Origin: FEN-33 sp963768775
GTDB taxonomy: Archaea > Thermoplasmatota > Thermoplasmata > Methanomassiliicoccales > UBA472
Assembly (NCBI GenBank): GCA_963768775.1
Contig: CAVYIY010000008.1
Location: 248,001-312,000 of the forward strand
Direction: 5' to 3'
Length of the DNA stretch: 64,000 nucleotides
The notes under the pieces: generated by a model
Seen by the model: the letters and a program-made list of their open reading frames with translations, nothing else
Databases searched by the model: none
Told to the model about the DNA's origin: nothing
Translations under genes and position numbers: made by a program
Part shown: positions 1 to 10,859 of the stretch, piece by piece
Layout of the letters: the number at the start of each line of letters is the position of its first letter
How positions within the stretch are numbered: the first letter of the stretch is position 1

Positions 1-573
1 GCCCGACGCGAGGAGGTGCTCGCCAAGGTGAAGGTGCTCTCAGAGCAGGCGGCGCTATTGGAGGAGAGCAAGCGCCTGGTTATGGAGGAGCAGAGACGCT
101 TCGTGGAGTGGGAGAGCACCCTGAACGACCGCGAAAGCGCGTTGGGAGGCCGGGAGAGGTCGCTCAGCCGCAGGGAATCTCAGGCGCCGATGGCCAAGGC
201 CGAGGAGGCCAGGCCGGAGCCGAAGGTCGAACCAGCGGTAGAGGCCAAGCCCAAGATGGAAGATGCGGCCAAGCAGGCAGAGCCAGAGGAAACGGAGGAG
301 CTGGAGAGCGACTCGGAGACCTTCTGCCCCGAATGCCGGACCATCGTGAGCTCGAAGGCCGAGACGTGCTACGCCTGCGGCGCAGACCTGAAGAACCCCC
401 GGCCGGCGGAGCCGAAGGTGGAGATCAAGCTCGAGCCGAAGGCCGAGGCAAAGCCGGAGCCGAAGGCGGAGGAGCACAAGGCCGAAGCGAGCGCTGCGGC
501 GGAGGCGAGCGAAGAGCATTCCGCGGACGCGAAACGCTCGGTCTCGATCCGCAAGATAATCAAGCGGAAATAG
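1..573 (+). CDS. C-terminal part of a coiled-coil, zinc-ribbon protein (partial)
   Basis: The frame is open to the left edge of the window, so the true start lies upstream; a GTG at 16 is only the first start codon visible. The visible part begins with a charged helical stretch rich in Glu, Lys and Arg with heptad-like spacing, likely coiled coil. It continues through a Pro/Ala/Glu/Lys-rich linker to one zinc ribbon (CPEC, then CYAC about 15 residues later). It ends in a low-complexity tail with repeated Glu-Pro-Lys units and a basic C-terminus. The same design, coiled coil or linker plus zinc ribbon, recurs in the next gene. No enzymatic domain is visible and the function is unknown. It ends about 160 nt before the giant surface protein. 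Confidence 0.65.
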   Translation, partial: ARREEVLAKVKVLSEQAALLEESKRLVMEEQRRFVEWESTLNDRESALGGRERSLSRRESQAPMAKAEEARPEPKVEPAVEAKPKMEDAAKQAEPEETEELESDSETFCPECRTIVSSKAETCYACGADLKNPRPAEPKVEIKLEPKAEAKPEPKAEEHKAEASAAAEASEEHSADAKRSVSIRKIIKRK

Positions 574-675
574 GCGTCCGCAACTAGCAATTCTCGCGCA
601 CGAAAAACGACGTGCGGTGATGCTTTTTTCAGGCATCTGGCAGGTAATTCGCAAAATGCCACTTGTAAAGATACC

Positions 676-684
676 TATTTATAT
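676..684 (+). promoter_or_regulatory. TATA box of the giant surface protein gene
   Basis: The AT-rich element TATTTATAT lies about 52-60 nt before the ATG at 736. That would put transcription start near 705-712 and leave a short leader. The leader carries a Shine-Dalgarno-like AAGGTGG just before the ATG. Confidence 0.5.
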
Positions 685-735
685 CCAGATTCGTTTAATT
701 AGGCTCTGGTGGAACTTTCGAGTTAAGGTGGGTAT

Positions 736-3700
736 ATGGATAATGGTTCCCTAAAGAGCAAATTTGCAAGCTATACGATTGTCTGGTGCCTTGTATTCTC
801 TATGTTCGCCGGGTTACTAGTGGTAGGAATGCCGAGCGTGGCCAAGGCCCAATTGCCTTCGATCTTGCCAAACGGCGATGTGATCATAGGATCGGATTAT
901 GAACTGAGCGCATGGCCGTCTAATCCCAACCTTCATGGCTCGACATATTACATGGACGGTAATCTGACCATTCGTGCCGGAGGCGTCGTGACCATCGAGA
1001 ATGGTACCTTCAGCTTCACTCAGGATACCGGTCTAAATCGGGCACCTGGCGGTGGCGATGATCATATTTACACGCTAACAATAGAAGACGGCGGGCAATT
1101 GATTCTAATAGGAGCCACCCTGACCACCCACCTCAACCAGTTGTTCGATTACCCGAGCCTCGGCGTATTAATCCAGAACGGGGGCTCATTGATCGCGACA
1201 GATTCGGTACTCAAGTTCCCCGGGCACATCCTCATCGATGAGTCCACAGCGGTCCTGACTAATACAACGATTACCGGTCATAATGCCGCTGATATCAGCA
1301 GTTATTGCAATCCATTTTTCTTCCCAAGCGACTATTTCGATAACTCCGCGGACCTGTTGATCTCGTCTAGCAACGTCAAATTGATAGATTCGCGTGTGGA
1401 GAAGATATTCCAGCTCGATAACACTACCATTCCAGTATCGACCGTCTTCAATCATGATTATTCGTTCGCGCGCGACACCGCAAACCGTGATGGTGTCGAG
1501 TACTCAGTCAAGAGGCATCCGAGCCAATTCAGTGGTGTGCTTAACACAGCTGTCGGCCCGCTTGCCAACCTAACCGCTGATGACTTGAAGTATGTCTCGG
1601 TCGCACCAGGACAGAGGCTATACATCGATGCCACAGCGTTGAGCGGCATGGCGTTCCCAAGCTCATCCGACTTCGCGGTGTCTCTCAACATAAAGTACCA
1701 GACCGATGCCGGTTATACTACTGGCAGTTACGTCCAGACGGGATTACAGAATGGACCGTTGGCGAATACCATAATTCGACCCAGCGATACCAACACTCCA
1801 TTCTCGGCGAACAAGGACGTCGTTGCGACCGCCAATTTAGGGCTGATGTCATCGGTCGATCTGGCCAATCTCAATGTCAGCTTCATTAACGCTGACCCAG
1901 CAGGAAAAAGAGTGCTGATTAATGAAGTCTGGTTCAGCATCGATTTCTCCATGATGACCTATAAAAATATCACGGCAGCGTTCTCATCTGATATACTTGG
2001 AATCAATTCGTTCCTGGACGTTAATTTCGATTCCAATAACCTAACGCACAACCAGCTAAACGTCATTGACAACTCAGTGGCATATTTGTACGGTGTCTGC
2101 GGAAATGAAGAACTAACCGAATGGAACCGCTATCCAGCCTATGAAATCAATGGAAGGGCTATCGAAGTATATCCATTGAACAAAGGATCCACTGATAATA
2201 CGGGACAAAGCGTATTCGATTTGCGAAGCAACGATTCCATTCCTTATATTGTGACTCCAACATCATCAACGATGGCAATACAGAACTTTGGTATCAGTGG
2301 TCTGTCAGGCGACGTTGCCTCTGTTGTCCTCACAGTAAGCTCGACCACCGCCTCTGGCTATGGCACCAACCAACGCTATGTTGAGTGGGGGTCTACTTTC
2401 TCTAATATGCAGAACACTTCGATCCGACCGACCTACAACGGTGGCGTTGAAACGACCCAGACTTACGACCTGTTCGGTCAAGGAGTGAACAGCTTCGCTC
2501 AGATAGCCAATCTTAAGGTGCGCTTCGTGAACACTGGAGCAGGAAACGTCCTATTCGACCAGGTCGCTCTCGAAGTCACCACAACCGCTTCAATTTATGT
2601 TTACAGGTGGCTCGATTTCAACGCGTTTGACGAGCAGCATCTGCCGATCAGCGGGGCATATGTGAACGCGACATTGCAGCTCACCGGTGAGCCATCATAT
2701 TACGTCACCGCTGCTGGCGTGTCCAGTGTGCCGCCAGCGGACGTCCTGGCTTATCTCGGGAAGACTTCAACAGATTATGTCCAGACCAATCAGTCCGGTT
2801 CAGCATTGATCCCGCTACTGGCAGAGTATCTAACAATGCGTGGCCAGCTGTGGAACCTTCAGGTGCTAGGGCCGTATTCGCTGGCAATCGAATACCATAA
2901 TGCCACTGGTGTGGCGTTCGAAGATGAATCTGGAGTATCTTGGAACGTCTATCCCCAAATAGCCTTGGACGACCAGACAACGACCGTTAATTTCACCATG
3001 AACAACTTGTTCCTGGACAAGCCCGATCTTAGCGTGACGGGATTGGTTCCAGATCCGACGACGATCTACCTTAGCGATTCTGTGACATTCACCGCCAGCA
3101 TCAGCAACCTCGGCCTGACCGGCGCCCGCGACATTGTGGTGAACTTCACCGATTCCATGAGCGGCTGGTCGTTCCAGACAAGCATTCCGTTCCTTGCAGC
3201 AGGCGACTCAACGACAATCGATGCCTCCTGGATCGCGATGCCCGCTGGATCGCATACTATTACCGTTCGAATCGATCCAAACAATGCTATATTGGAGGTT
3301 ACACGCAGCAACAATGATCGCTCGATTCAAGTGAACGTTCTGCCGAACCTGCCAGAATTGGCTATCACCTCAACGGACATAACGTTCAACCCTCAGCCGG
3401 CTTTCACCGGGCAGTATGTGACTGTAACGGCCAATGTCTCCAATGTGCTCGGTCGAGCTGACGCAAAGAACGTCTCTGTGGCTTTCTTCAATGGTGATCC
3501 GCACAACGGTGGGCAATGGCTGGGAACGACATTAATCAACGTTACCGCTGGAAGCACCAATTCCACATCATTCAGCTTCGTGCCGACCCAGCTTGGAACG
3601 TACGACATATTCGTATGGGTCAACCCATCACGGAACCCATCTGAGTATTCCTATGCCAACAATCTTGCCTCAAGACAGATCTCGGTCCATTTGACGTTGG

Positions 3701-6700
3701 ATGAGTCAGACCTGATCGTGGACGGCCATACGACCTTCACGTTCACTGGTGCTTCGTTTAGCCATCGGGGCAAGATCGTGGTCAAGGACAACGGAACCCT
3801 GGTGATCATTGGCGCTACCCTCAGCATCGACCAGAACTTCGACAACGAGTTCGGTATCTATGTAATTGATAATGGCAGCATCGTGATGTCCCAGGCGGCC
3901 CTGAACTCCAACCGTCCGATCTGGCTCTACCTAATGGACAAAGGCAGGCTGTCAATGGACAACTCGACCTTGTTCCCAGCGATAAGCGTTAGTCTCGACA
4001 ACGAGGCTCAGATTTTCGCTTGGGGAAGCACCATCTCCTATCGCCTGATAGCGCCGACCTCATCCAATGGGGTCGTATATGTGTATAACTCCACGTTCTC
4101 CTCTGGATTGACCGAGTTCGGAGGCAACGCGCGAGGCTACTTCACCAGCGTGGCGATCCCATCCATCAGACCTTTGAACAACGCGGTGGTCTGGAATTAT
4201 CACTGGATCGACGTCTATGTGGTGGATGGCAACAACATGAAGTTGCCCAACGCCACCGTGGACCTGGCCCGATATGACATCGGCTATTCGCTCTATGCTT
4301 CGAAGATGACCGATGCCACTGGCCATGCGCTCTTCCAGGCACTATCGGAGGTAGTGAACTCCACCACGCACAGCCCGGCATTCCTAGGCAACTATCGCTT
4401 GAACGCGACCTACCTATTCGGAGGAGTGAGCTACAACACCTCGGTCAACACATCGGTTTCTCTGGCACCATACTCCGAGCCATTGATGCGCAACGACCCA
4501 GCGGTGACGCTCAGCATTCCTGGAGCGCTCCCAGACCTGGATCCTCCGCTGACGGTCTCTGATAGCGAACCATTGCGCGGAACGAACGTGACGCTCTCGA
4601 CATCGATCAGGAACATAGGTGTTGTGAACGCATACAACGTTCTTGTTCGGTTCAAAGACGAAACCTCGACCATCGCGTGGTCGATGGACGTCATTATCCA
4701 GGCCATCGCGCCCGGGCAGATCGTCGACATTGAGGTCATGTGGACCGCCTCCTATCCGCTGGGCAATCACATATTGTCTGTTACCTTGGACCCTGAGAAC
4801 ACCATGAGGGAGATGAACAAGGCGAACAACTACAACTCGACCGTGGTGAACGTCAGAGGCGTCTCCGTGCTTTCAGTGGGTACGGGAGACGTATCCCTCC
4901 TGCCGCTGAGCCCGACCACGAACAGCAGCGCCGTCATCGAGGCGGTCATACACAACTCTGGTGATATCACCGCGAACCTGGTCAACATGTCATTCATGGA
5001 CCGGCTTCCGAGCGGTCAAACGGTCTTGATTGGCTACGACGTGATCCCGTCGATCCTGGCTGGAAGCAGCGGGGTAGCGACCATCAACTGGGTCCCGAAC
5101 CGGCCCGGCGTTAACACTCTAACAGTCACGATCGAGTGGGGGGTCCCGAGCCAGAGCATCAGCAACAATAACGAGACCCTGTCTGTCCTGGTGAAGAACT
5201 ATGCTGACCTGGTCCCAACTACGATCTCATTCCGCAATGGAGTGCCGGTATATGTAGGCCAGCAGGTCACCATTGATGCCAACATCAACAATGCCGGAGA
5301 GACCACCGCGAACAACATCGAGGTCTCATTCTGGGTTGGCAGTACACTGCTCGGACAGACATCGGTAGTCCAGCTGGCTCCCGGGCAATCGGCCGTGGCC
5401 AGCATGACCTGGGCCGTATCACCGACTGGAGTCAGAATACAGTCACGCGATATCACCGTCGAGGTTAATCCGGAACAGCTCATCCCTGAGATACGGTACG
5501 ACAACAACATCCGGGTGCAGAGCGTGAATGTGGTCGACAACCGTGCCGACCTCACGTTCATCGGAGGCATAAATATCACGAGTGCCAACCTCTCAGTGGA
5601 AGAGGCCGTGATCGGACAGACCGTAAGGATCCGCGTCAATGTGACCAATGACGGTTGGACGGCGGCGATGGGAGTGGTCATCCTCTTCAGCTTCGTCGAT
5701 TCGGACAACTTCGTGATCAACGTCGGCAGTCAGACGTTCGACTTCAACGCGAACCAGACCAGGCAGGTCGATCTGTACTATGCCGTTGGCGTGTCGGGCG
5801 TGACCATTGGCAATTACACCATCAAGGTGACCGCCGATGCGAATGCCATCGTCAACGAGACCAACGAGACGAACAACCTGGTCACCAGGAGCTTCGTGGT
5901 CAATGCGCCCAACCCCAGCATCGACACCTCCCTTAGCCAATACGAGATCAAGCCAGACGCCGACATTATCATCAGCGGGGTCATTACCAACTCGATCAGC
6001 CACAGCGAATTGAGCGGAGTCCAGGTCATCGTGGCCATCTACAACAGCCAAGGTGTGCAGGTAAGCGACAACCTAACCACCAGCACCTCGGGCACGGGCT
6101 CCTTCAGCAGGTCGATCCATGTGCCATCAGATCTCGCGGACGGCTATTACAAGATAATGGTGACAGCGATTGTTCCGGGCGGCTCTCCAGTGACGCAGGA
6201 ATCACCGCAATTCCATGTCATGCCCCCGGGATCTGAGATAGGCGTCCCGCTGTGGGTGTGGATTCTGGTGATCCTCATGGTGCTGGCCATCATCATTGGC
6301 TTCTCTGTCTACCTATACAAGTACGGACTGGGCCGGATGGTCGAGTGCGGCGAGTGCGGCGCACTCATCCCTGAGGCATCGAAGCGCTGCCCGAAGTGCG
6401 GCGTGGAGTTCGAGAGCGGGACGGCGAAGTGCAGCCAATGCGGTGCCTGGATTCCAGCGATCTCCAAGGAGTGCCCGGAGTGCGGCGCCAAGTTCGCCAC
6501 CGAGCCCATGGTCGAGGAGGAGAACGAGTACATCAAGAAGATGCGCGGCGAGTACGAAGAGTTCGTGAACCCGTACCGCGAGCAGGCGAAGAGCGCGCTG
6601 GGCAAGAAGTACTCCGAGGCCAAGTTCGCCGAGTGGTGGAAGAAGCAGCCCTCCTACGTCACCTTCGAGAGGTGGCTCTCCCAGGAAGAGGAGAAGCGCA

Positions 6701-6985
6701 AGGTCGCTGGGACCGCTTTCCCCTGCCCGGTGTGCGGCACCCTCAATCCCGAAGGGATCGGCAATCTGCCACAAGTGCGGCACGGTCTTCGATGCCCTCA
6801 AGGGCGCCGAAGGGGCGCCCGAAGGAGCGGTCAAGGAAGGCGAGCAGAAGCCCCTGCGCCGAATCGTGCGCCGGCCGGCGGAGAAGAAGCTGATCCCCAA
6901 GAAGGATACCAAGCCCGAAGAGGGAGCTCCGGCTCAGTCAGAGCAGCCCGCCGAAGTGAAGACGGAAGAGCAAAAGGGCCCGTAA
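736..6985 (+). CDS. Giant secreted/membrane-anchored CARDB-repeat protein with cytosolic zinc ribbons
   Basis: About 2080 residues. It has a signal peptide (residues 1-39, ending Ala-Lys-Ala) and a region resembling beta-helix repeats. At least five CARDB-like Ig-fold modules follow, each ending in an 'N..I.E....NN' pattern, at roughly residues 770-860, 880-985, 1270-1360, 1490-1590 and 1620-1720. One transmembrane helix lies near residues 1836-1862. The cytosolic tail has two or three zinc ribbons (CGECG/CPKCG, CSQCG/CPECG, CPVCG) and a Lys/Glu/Pro-rich end. Many Asn-X-Ser/Thr sites suggest a glycosylated surface protein. As written, the frame runs to 6996, but an extra base at about 6757 breaks the last zinc ribbon. 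Removing it gives Ser-Ala-Ile-Cys-His-Lys-Cys-Gly and a stop at 6983-6985, used here. The role is probably adhesion or envelope; the zinc ribbons inside the cell suggest signalling or a docking site. Confidence 0.8.
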
Positions 6986-7017
6986 ATCCGGGCTGAAACC
7001 TCAACAAACCCTTTCTC

Positions 7018-7034
7018 TTATTCTGTTTTTCTTG
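7018..7034 (+). terminator. Possible T-rich transcription terminator
   Basis: A pyrimidine stretch with a run of five T lies about 35-45 nt after the surface-protein stop and before the convergent pilus operon. Archaeal termination commonly uses T-runs without a hairpin. This is composition only. Confidence 0.3.
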
Positions 7035-7150
7035 ATTCGCTGAGCAAGAGCGCTGTGCACCTTGCCTCGAGCCTCATGCGTAGCGATCAATGAGATTGGA
7101 GAATGGAGGAATCAGTAAGAGAAGACAAGGAAAAGAGGGCGGTTTGGCGC

Positions 7151-8873
7151 CTAGACCGCCATCTCTTGCAGCTTCTCGCGCACTTCCTTGCCGACCTTCT
7201 CCGGGTTCTTGTAGTAGGCCGAGATGATCTTGGCGACCGCCCGGTAGTTGTCGACGCCGGTCTTCTTCATGTACTCCAGGATCTCGACGCGGCGCTTCAC
7301 CTCTCGCTCCATCTCCCTCGGGGACCAGTTCTTGATGGTGCGCACCTTCTCGAAGATGTACGAGTGACCGGAGTAGTTGAACGTGTCATCCGCCGGGTTC
7401 CAGGTGAACACCGCGTTGGTGATGAGCTCGCCGGTCTCCGGGTCCATGCCGACGATCTCGGTGAGCGACTTGACCCTCCTGGTCATCTTGGTGCCGACCT
7501 TGACCTGGGCCTGGAGCATGACGATGTCCAGCGCGGTCATCAGCGCCCGGGGCAGGTTGATCGGGTCGTTCTCCATCCTGTGGACCATCGCCTGCACGTC
7601 CTCTGCGTGGAAGGTCGAATAGGAGGTCTTGCCGGTGGCCATGGCCTGGAAGACCACATAGGCCTCCTTGCCACGGACCTCACCGACCATCAGGTACTGC
7701 GGCCTCTGCCTCAGCGCAGCGGTGAGCAGGTCGAACATGTCTATCGCCGCCGGTGGATGACGGACTTCTTGCCGCCGAAACCCTCTCTGGTCAGGCCGGG
7801 GATCCAGTTCTCGTGGGGCAGGTTCAGCTCGCGGGTGTCCTCGATGCTGATGATCTTCATCTGCGGCGGGATGAACAGCAGGACGGCGTTCAGCGTGGTG
7901 GTCTTGCCGGAGGCGGTACCGCCGCACACCAGCATGGAGCTGCCGAACTCGGTGGAGATCCACAGGTAGGCCATCATCTCCGTGCTCATGGTCTTGAACT
8001 TGAGCAGGTCGATGGGCGTGAACGGGTTCTCCTTGAACCGCCTGATGGTGAAGGACGATCCGCTCTTGGTGACGTGCTTGCCCAAGCGTGGCGTTCAGCC
8101 TGGAGCCGTCCGGGTATGGTCGCGTCCAGCATCGGGTCTGGCCACCGAGATGTGCTTGCCGCACTTCTGGGCCAGCCAGACCACGAACGAGTCCAGTTCC
8201 AGCTCCTTCTCGAAGCGGATGTTGGACTTGATGGAACCGTACTTGCGGTGGAATATGTAACAGCGGGATGTTGACCCCGTCGCAGGAGCAGTCCTCGACG
8301 TTCGGGTCGATCATCATGACGTCGATGACGCCGTAGCCGATGAAGTCCCGGCGCAGGTAGTACAGGATGCGTTCCTTGGACACCGGGTTCAGCGATGACG
8401 CCGAAGATCCTTCAGCAGCTCGTCGGTCGCCTGCGCAGGATGTCCACCTTCTCCTTGACGGTCTTCCTGATCGGTCAGGTTCAGGGTCATGATGAGCGCA
8501 CGACTTCAGCATGTCCAGCAGGTACATCTCGTCCTCGGACAGCTGCGGTTCGATGACCTCGTAGATGTATTCGGAGGCGATGTTGTCGAACTTGATGCGG
8601 ACGATAGGAATAGGGCTCGAAGACGGCGTTGATCTCGACCTCGTCGACGTTCGGCTCCGCGATCTTCGGTATCTCGGTGATGACGCCGGTGCTGCTCGAC
8701 GGTGACTTTGGTCGGGACCGTGACCTTCATCGGCCGGTCTCTTGACCTTCAGAAGGAACTCCATGTAGCTCGCTGTTGAGGTCCTGCCTCGGGAGCGCTT
8801 CTCGCTCGATCTCCGGTTCTTCTCCAGGACCTCCTCGGTCTCATCGATCGTCCCTTTCACCGCTGACTGCCAT
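7151..8873 (-). CDS. Type IV pilus/archaellum-type secretion ATPase, second copy (frame broken many times)
   Basis: Cytosolic hexameric ATPase of the ArlI/GspE/TadA family that would drive pilus assembly. Recognisable blocks, in different frames, are an N-terminal region ending 'TEIPKI', the motif CGGTASGKTT (Walker A), the Asp box 'EDTREL', the Walker B region 'LMVGEVRG', the His box 'STFHAED', and a C-terminal domain that reads cleanly for about 590 nt (7151-7740). The real start is taken as ATG 8871-8873, preceded by GGAGGT. The reading frame must shift about 16 times, each time explicable by one extra base (for example near 8090, 8117 and 8147). With these removed the protein is continuous and aligns along its length with the other ATPase at 10849-12637. 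It is last in the pilus operon, 12 nt after the preceding gene. Confidence 0.75.
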
Positions 8874-8885
8874 GACTCAGACCTC

Positions 8886-9793
8886 CTAGACTCTGGTACC
8901 GAGCAGTCCGATCAGCAGCATGATGAAACGAATGGCGCATGCCGTTCTGCGATGCGCCCGTCCTGCAGCACGCCGGCAAGAATGCCGTCGCCGAAGGCGT
9001 GTATGACCACGATGATGACGAATATCAGCTGCATCTGCGGGATGACATCGATCTTGATGGTGGCTGGCATGTTGGTGATATGCGGCCGCCTCGGCCCCGG
9101 CGGCCACCTGTGCTCCTGCCTCTGCCATCTTCGGTAGGAAGGTGGTGTTGAGGATGAAGATGGTGGCGATGAACACCATGAATGCCACGTAGATGACGAC
9201 GGTGTAGGTGGACATCGCGATGCTTGCGCTCGTCTCTGGCTCAGCATGGTCTCGCGGGCATCGTGCGCGACCATGGTGAGCACGTCGGCGACGCTGCCGC
9301 CGGCATCGTTGGCCTTGATGATGATCGACATCATCCTGTTGACCAGCGGGGTGTCGACTCGCTCTGCGAACAGCCTCATCGCCTCGGCCGCCGGCACACC
9401 CCAGTCGATCTGGGCCGCCATGCGGCTGGATCTCGGGCGTCAGGCCGCCGTACCGGCCACGGGACGAGACCTTGATCGCCTCGGCCAAGGTCATGCCGAA
9501 GCGGCCCGCCTCGGCAACATCGCGCAGGAAGTCAGGTAGTCTGTTCTCGATCTCCTTGATCTTCTTGTACTTGTAGGTGGTATAGAAGCCATACGGCCCG
9601 CAGATGGCCATCAGGCCCAATGCCACGTAGTCGATCCACATCAACGGGGTCTCCAAACCGCCGATGGCATCGAGGACGCCGATAGCGAACAGAATGGCAC
9701 CTACGACCACGTCCGATGATCAGTAGGAGGCTGGCTATAGTCCTTCTTGCTCCTGCCCAGCTCCTTCAGACTCAACTGTTCTTCTTTTGCCAT
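8886..9793 (-). CDS. TadC/ArlJ-like pilus inner-membrane protein (frame broken)
   Basis: About 300 residues once about eight single-base interruptions are removed. It is an integral membrane protein of the T2SSF/TadC type, the platform that couples the ATPase to pilin assembly. Visible pieces are the start MAKEEQLSLKELGRSKKDY, a transmembrane pair ending 'GPYGFYTTYKYKKI', the cytosolic T2SSF domain ('RLPDFLRDVAEAGRFGMTLAEAI', then 'RMMSIIIKANDAGGSVADVL'), the arginine/aspartate-rich motif before 'IAMSTYTVVIYVAFM', and C-terminal helices. The start ATG 9791-9793 follows GAGGTG. It is much shorter than full-length archaellar ArlJ (about 550 residues) and closer to TadB/TadC size. Confidence 0.7.
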
Positions 9794-9803
9794 TCTGAGC
9801 ACC

Positions 9804-10859
9804 TCACATCGGATGACTCCTTGGTCGAGTTCCAGATGAAGAATATGAAACCGAACTGGGAGAATGGGTATCATCAGTCCCACGACCAGCCAGAGCAGCA
9901 GCACGGTGATGCTCGGAGCTCCCTCCGCCACCGGGCACGATGGCCATGATGGCCATGATGACGACCAGGAACAGCGGGAAAGCGACCACGACCGTGACGA
10001 ACGATTCGGCCATCAGCCCCAAGGATCTCCAGCTGCGCCCGCATCTCCAGCTTGTGCCTCCTTCTCGAACTGCTCGGCCTTCTGCAGGAAGTATGGCTTC
10101 AGCTGACCTCCGGATGTGGAGGTGGTGACGACTCCCTGCAGGAACTCCTGGAAGCTTCTGGGAAGGGGTGCGCTGCGCTGCCTTGCTGATGGCGGTCAGG
10201 ATATCGATGCCGAGCAGTTCGGTATCCCTGGTGATCCATTCCGCCTCGCTTCTGGATCTCGCCGTAGATCGGCTGGCGGGACAGCTCCTTGAAGATGACA
10301 TCGATGTTGACGTCCGCCGAGGCCATGGCGGAGATGAAGCTCATGGCCGGCCCGATGCGCTTGTCGATGTCGCGCCCGCGGGTCTTCGCTTTGACTGCCG
10401 GGAGTCGAATTAAGGACCACATAGGTCAGAATAGGCGGGATCACGACCATGAGGATCAGGAAGATCAGCACAGTGGCCGCATTGATGCCCAGTACGGCTA
10501 TGAACAGTCCGCCCATAGTAGCACGCCGATCGACCGCCGCGATTATGAGCACCAACATCGTGGTCATCCATACGTAGGCGACGAACTCCTCCGGCCGCAT
10601 CCGCATGTGCGCCTGCAGCAGGCTGAGCTCCAGCTTCGGGTTGGGCTTGGCCCGCAGATCGGACCATCTTGCCGATGGTCCTCCAGCAGAACTCCTGGTA
10701 CTTGGTGAGCTTGACATAGTCCGGAACGGCACCGTCGGGCAGCATCGACCAAATGTGGGCCGAACTCCTTCTCGCGCTCCTCGGATCTTCTTGGTGTTCA
10801 GGTAAGCCCTTCTTCGAGCTCTCCATTCGAGCGAAGATGTCTGAGACCTCAGGCGCCAA
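9804..10859 (-). CDS. TadB/ArlJ-like pilus inner-membrane protein (frame broken)
   Basis: About 340 residues after removing about a dozen single-base interruptions. It carries an N-terminal cytosolic part, a transmembrane pair ('VWMTTMLVLIIAAV', 'LIFLILMVVIPPILTYVV'), the T2SSF domain with 'ISAMASADVNIDVIFKELS' and 'LLGIDILTAISKAAQRT', and C-terminal helices ('FVTVVVAFPLFLVVIMAIMAI', 'VLLLWLVVGLMIPI'). The start is uncertain. TTG at 10857-10859 sits about 8 nt after a GGAGG inside the end of the upstream ATPase; ATG 10824-10826 is the alternative. The stop TGA is immediately followed by the SD of the next gene. Paired with the neighbouring TadC-like protein it suggests a heterodimeric platform as in Tad systems. 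Confidence 0.68.

Noticed and set aside
55..654. Long leftward open frame opposite the first gene
   Set aside because: It is an Arg/Leu-rich mirror of a GC-rich, Glu/Lys-rich coding region, without a start signal or recognisable domain.
7103..7969. Rightward 288-codon frame opposite the second pilus ATPase
   Set aside because: His/Asp/Leu-rich composition typical of the antisense of a GC-rich gene; the opposite strand has Walker B and His-box motifs.
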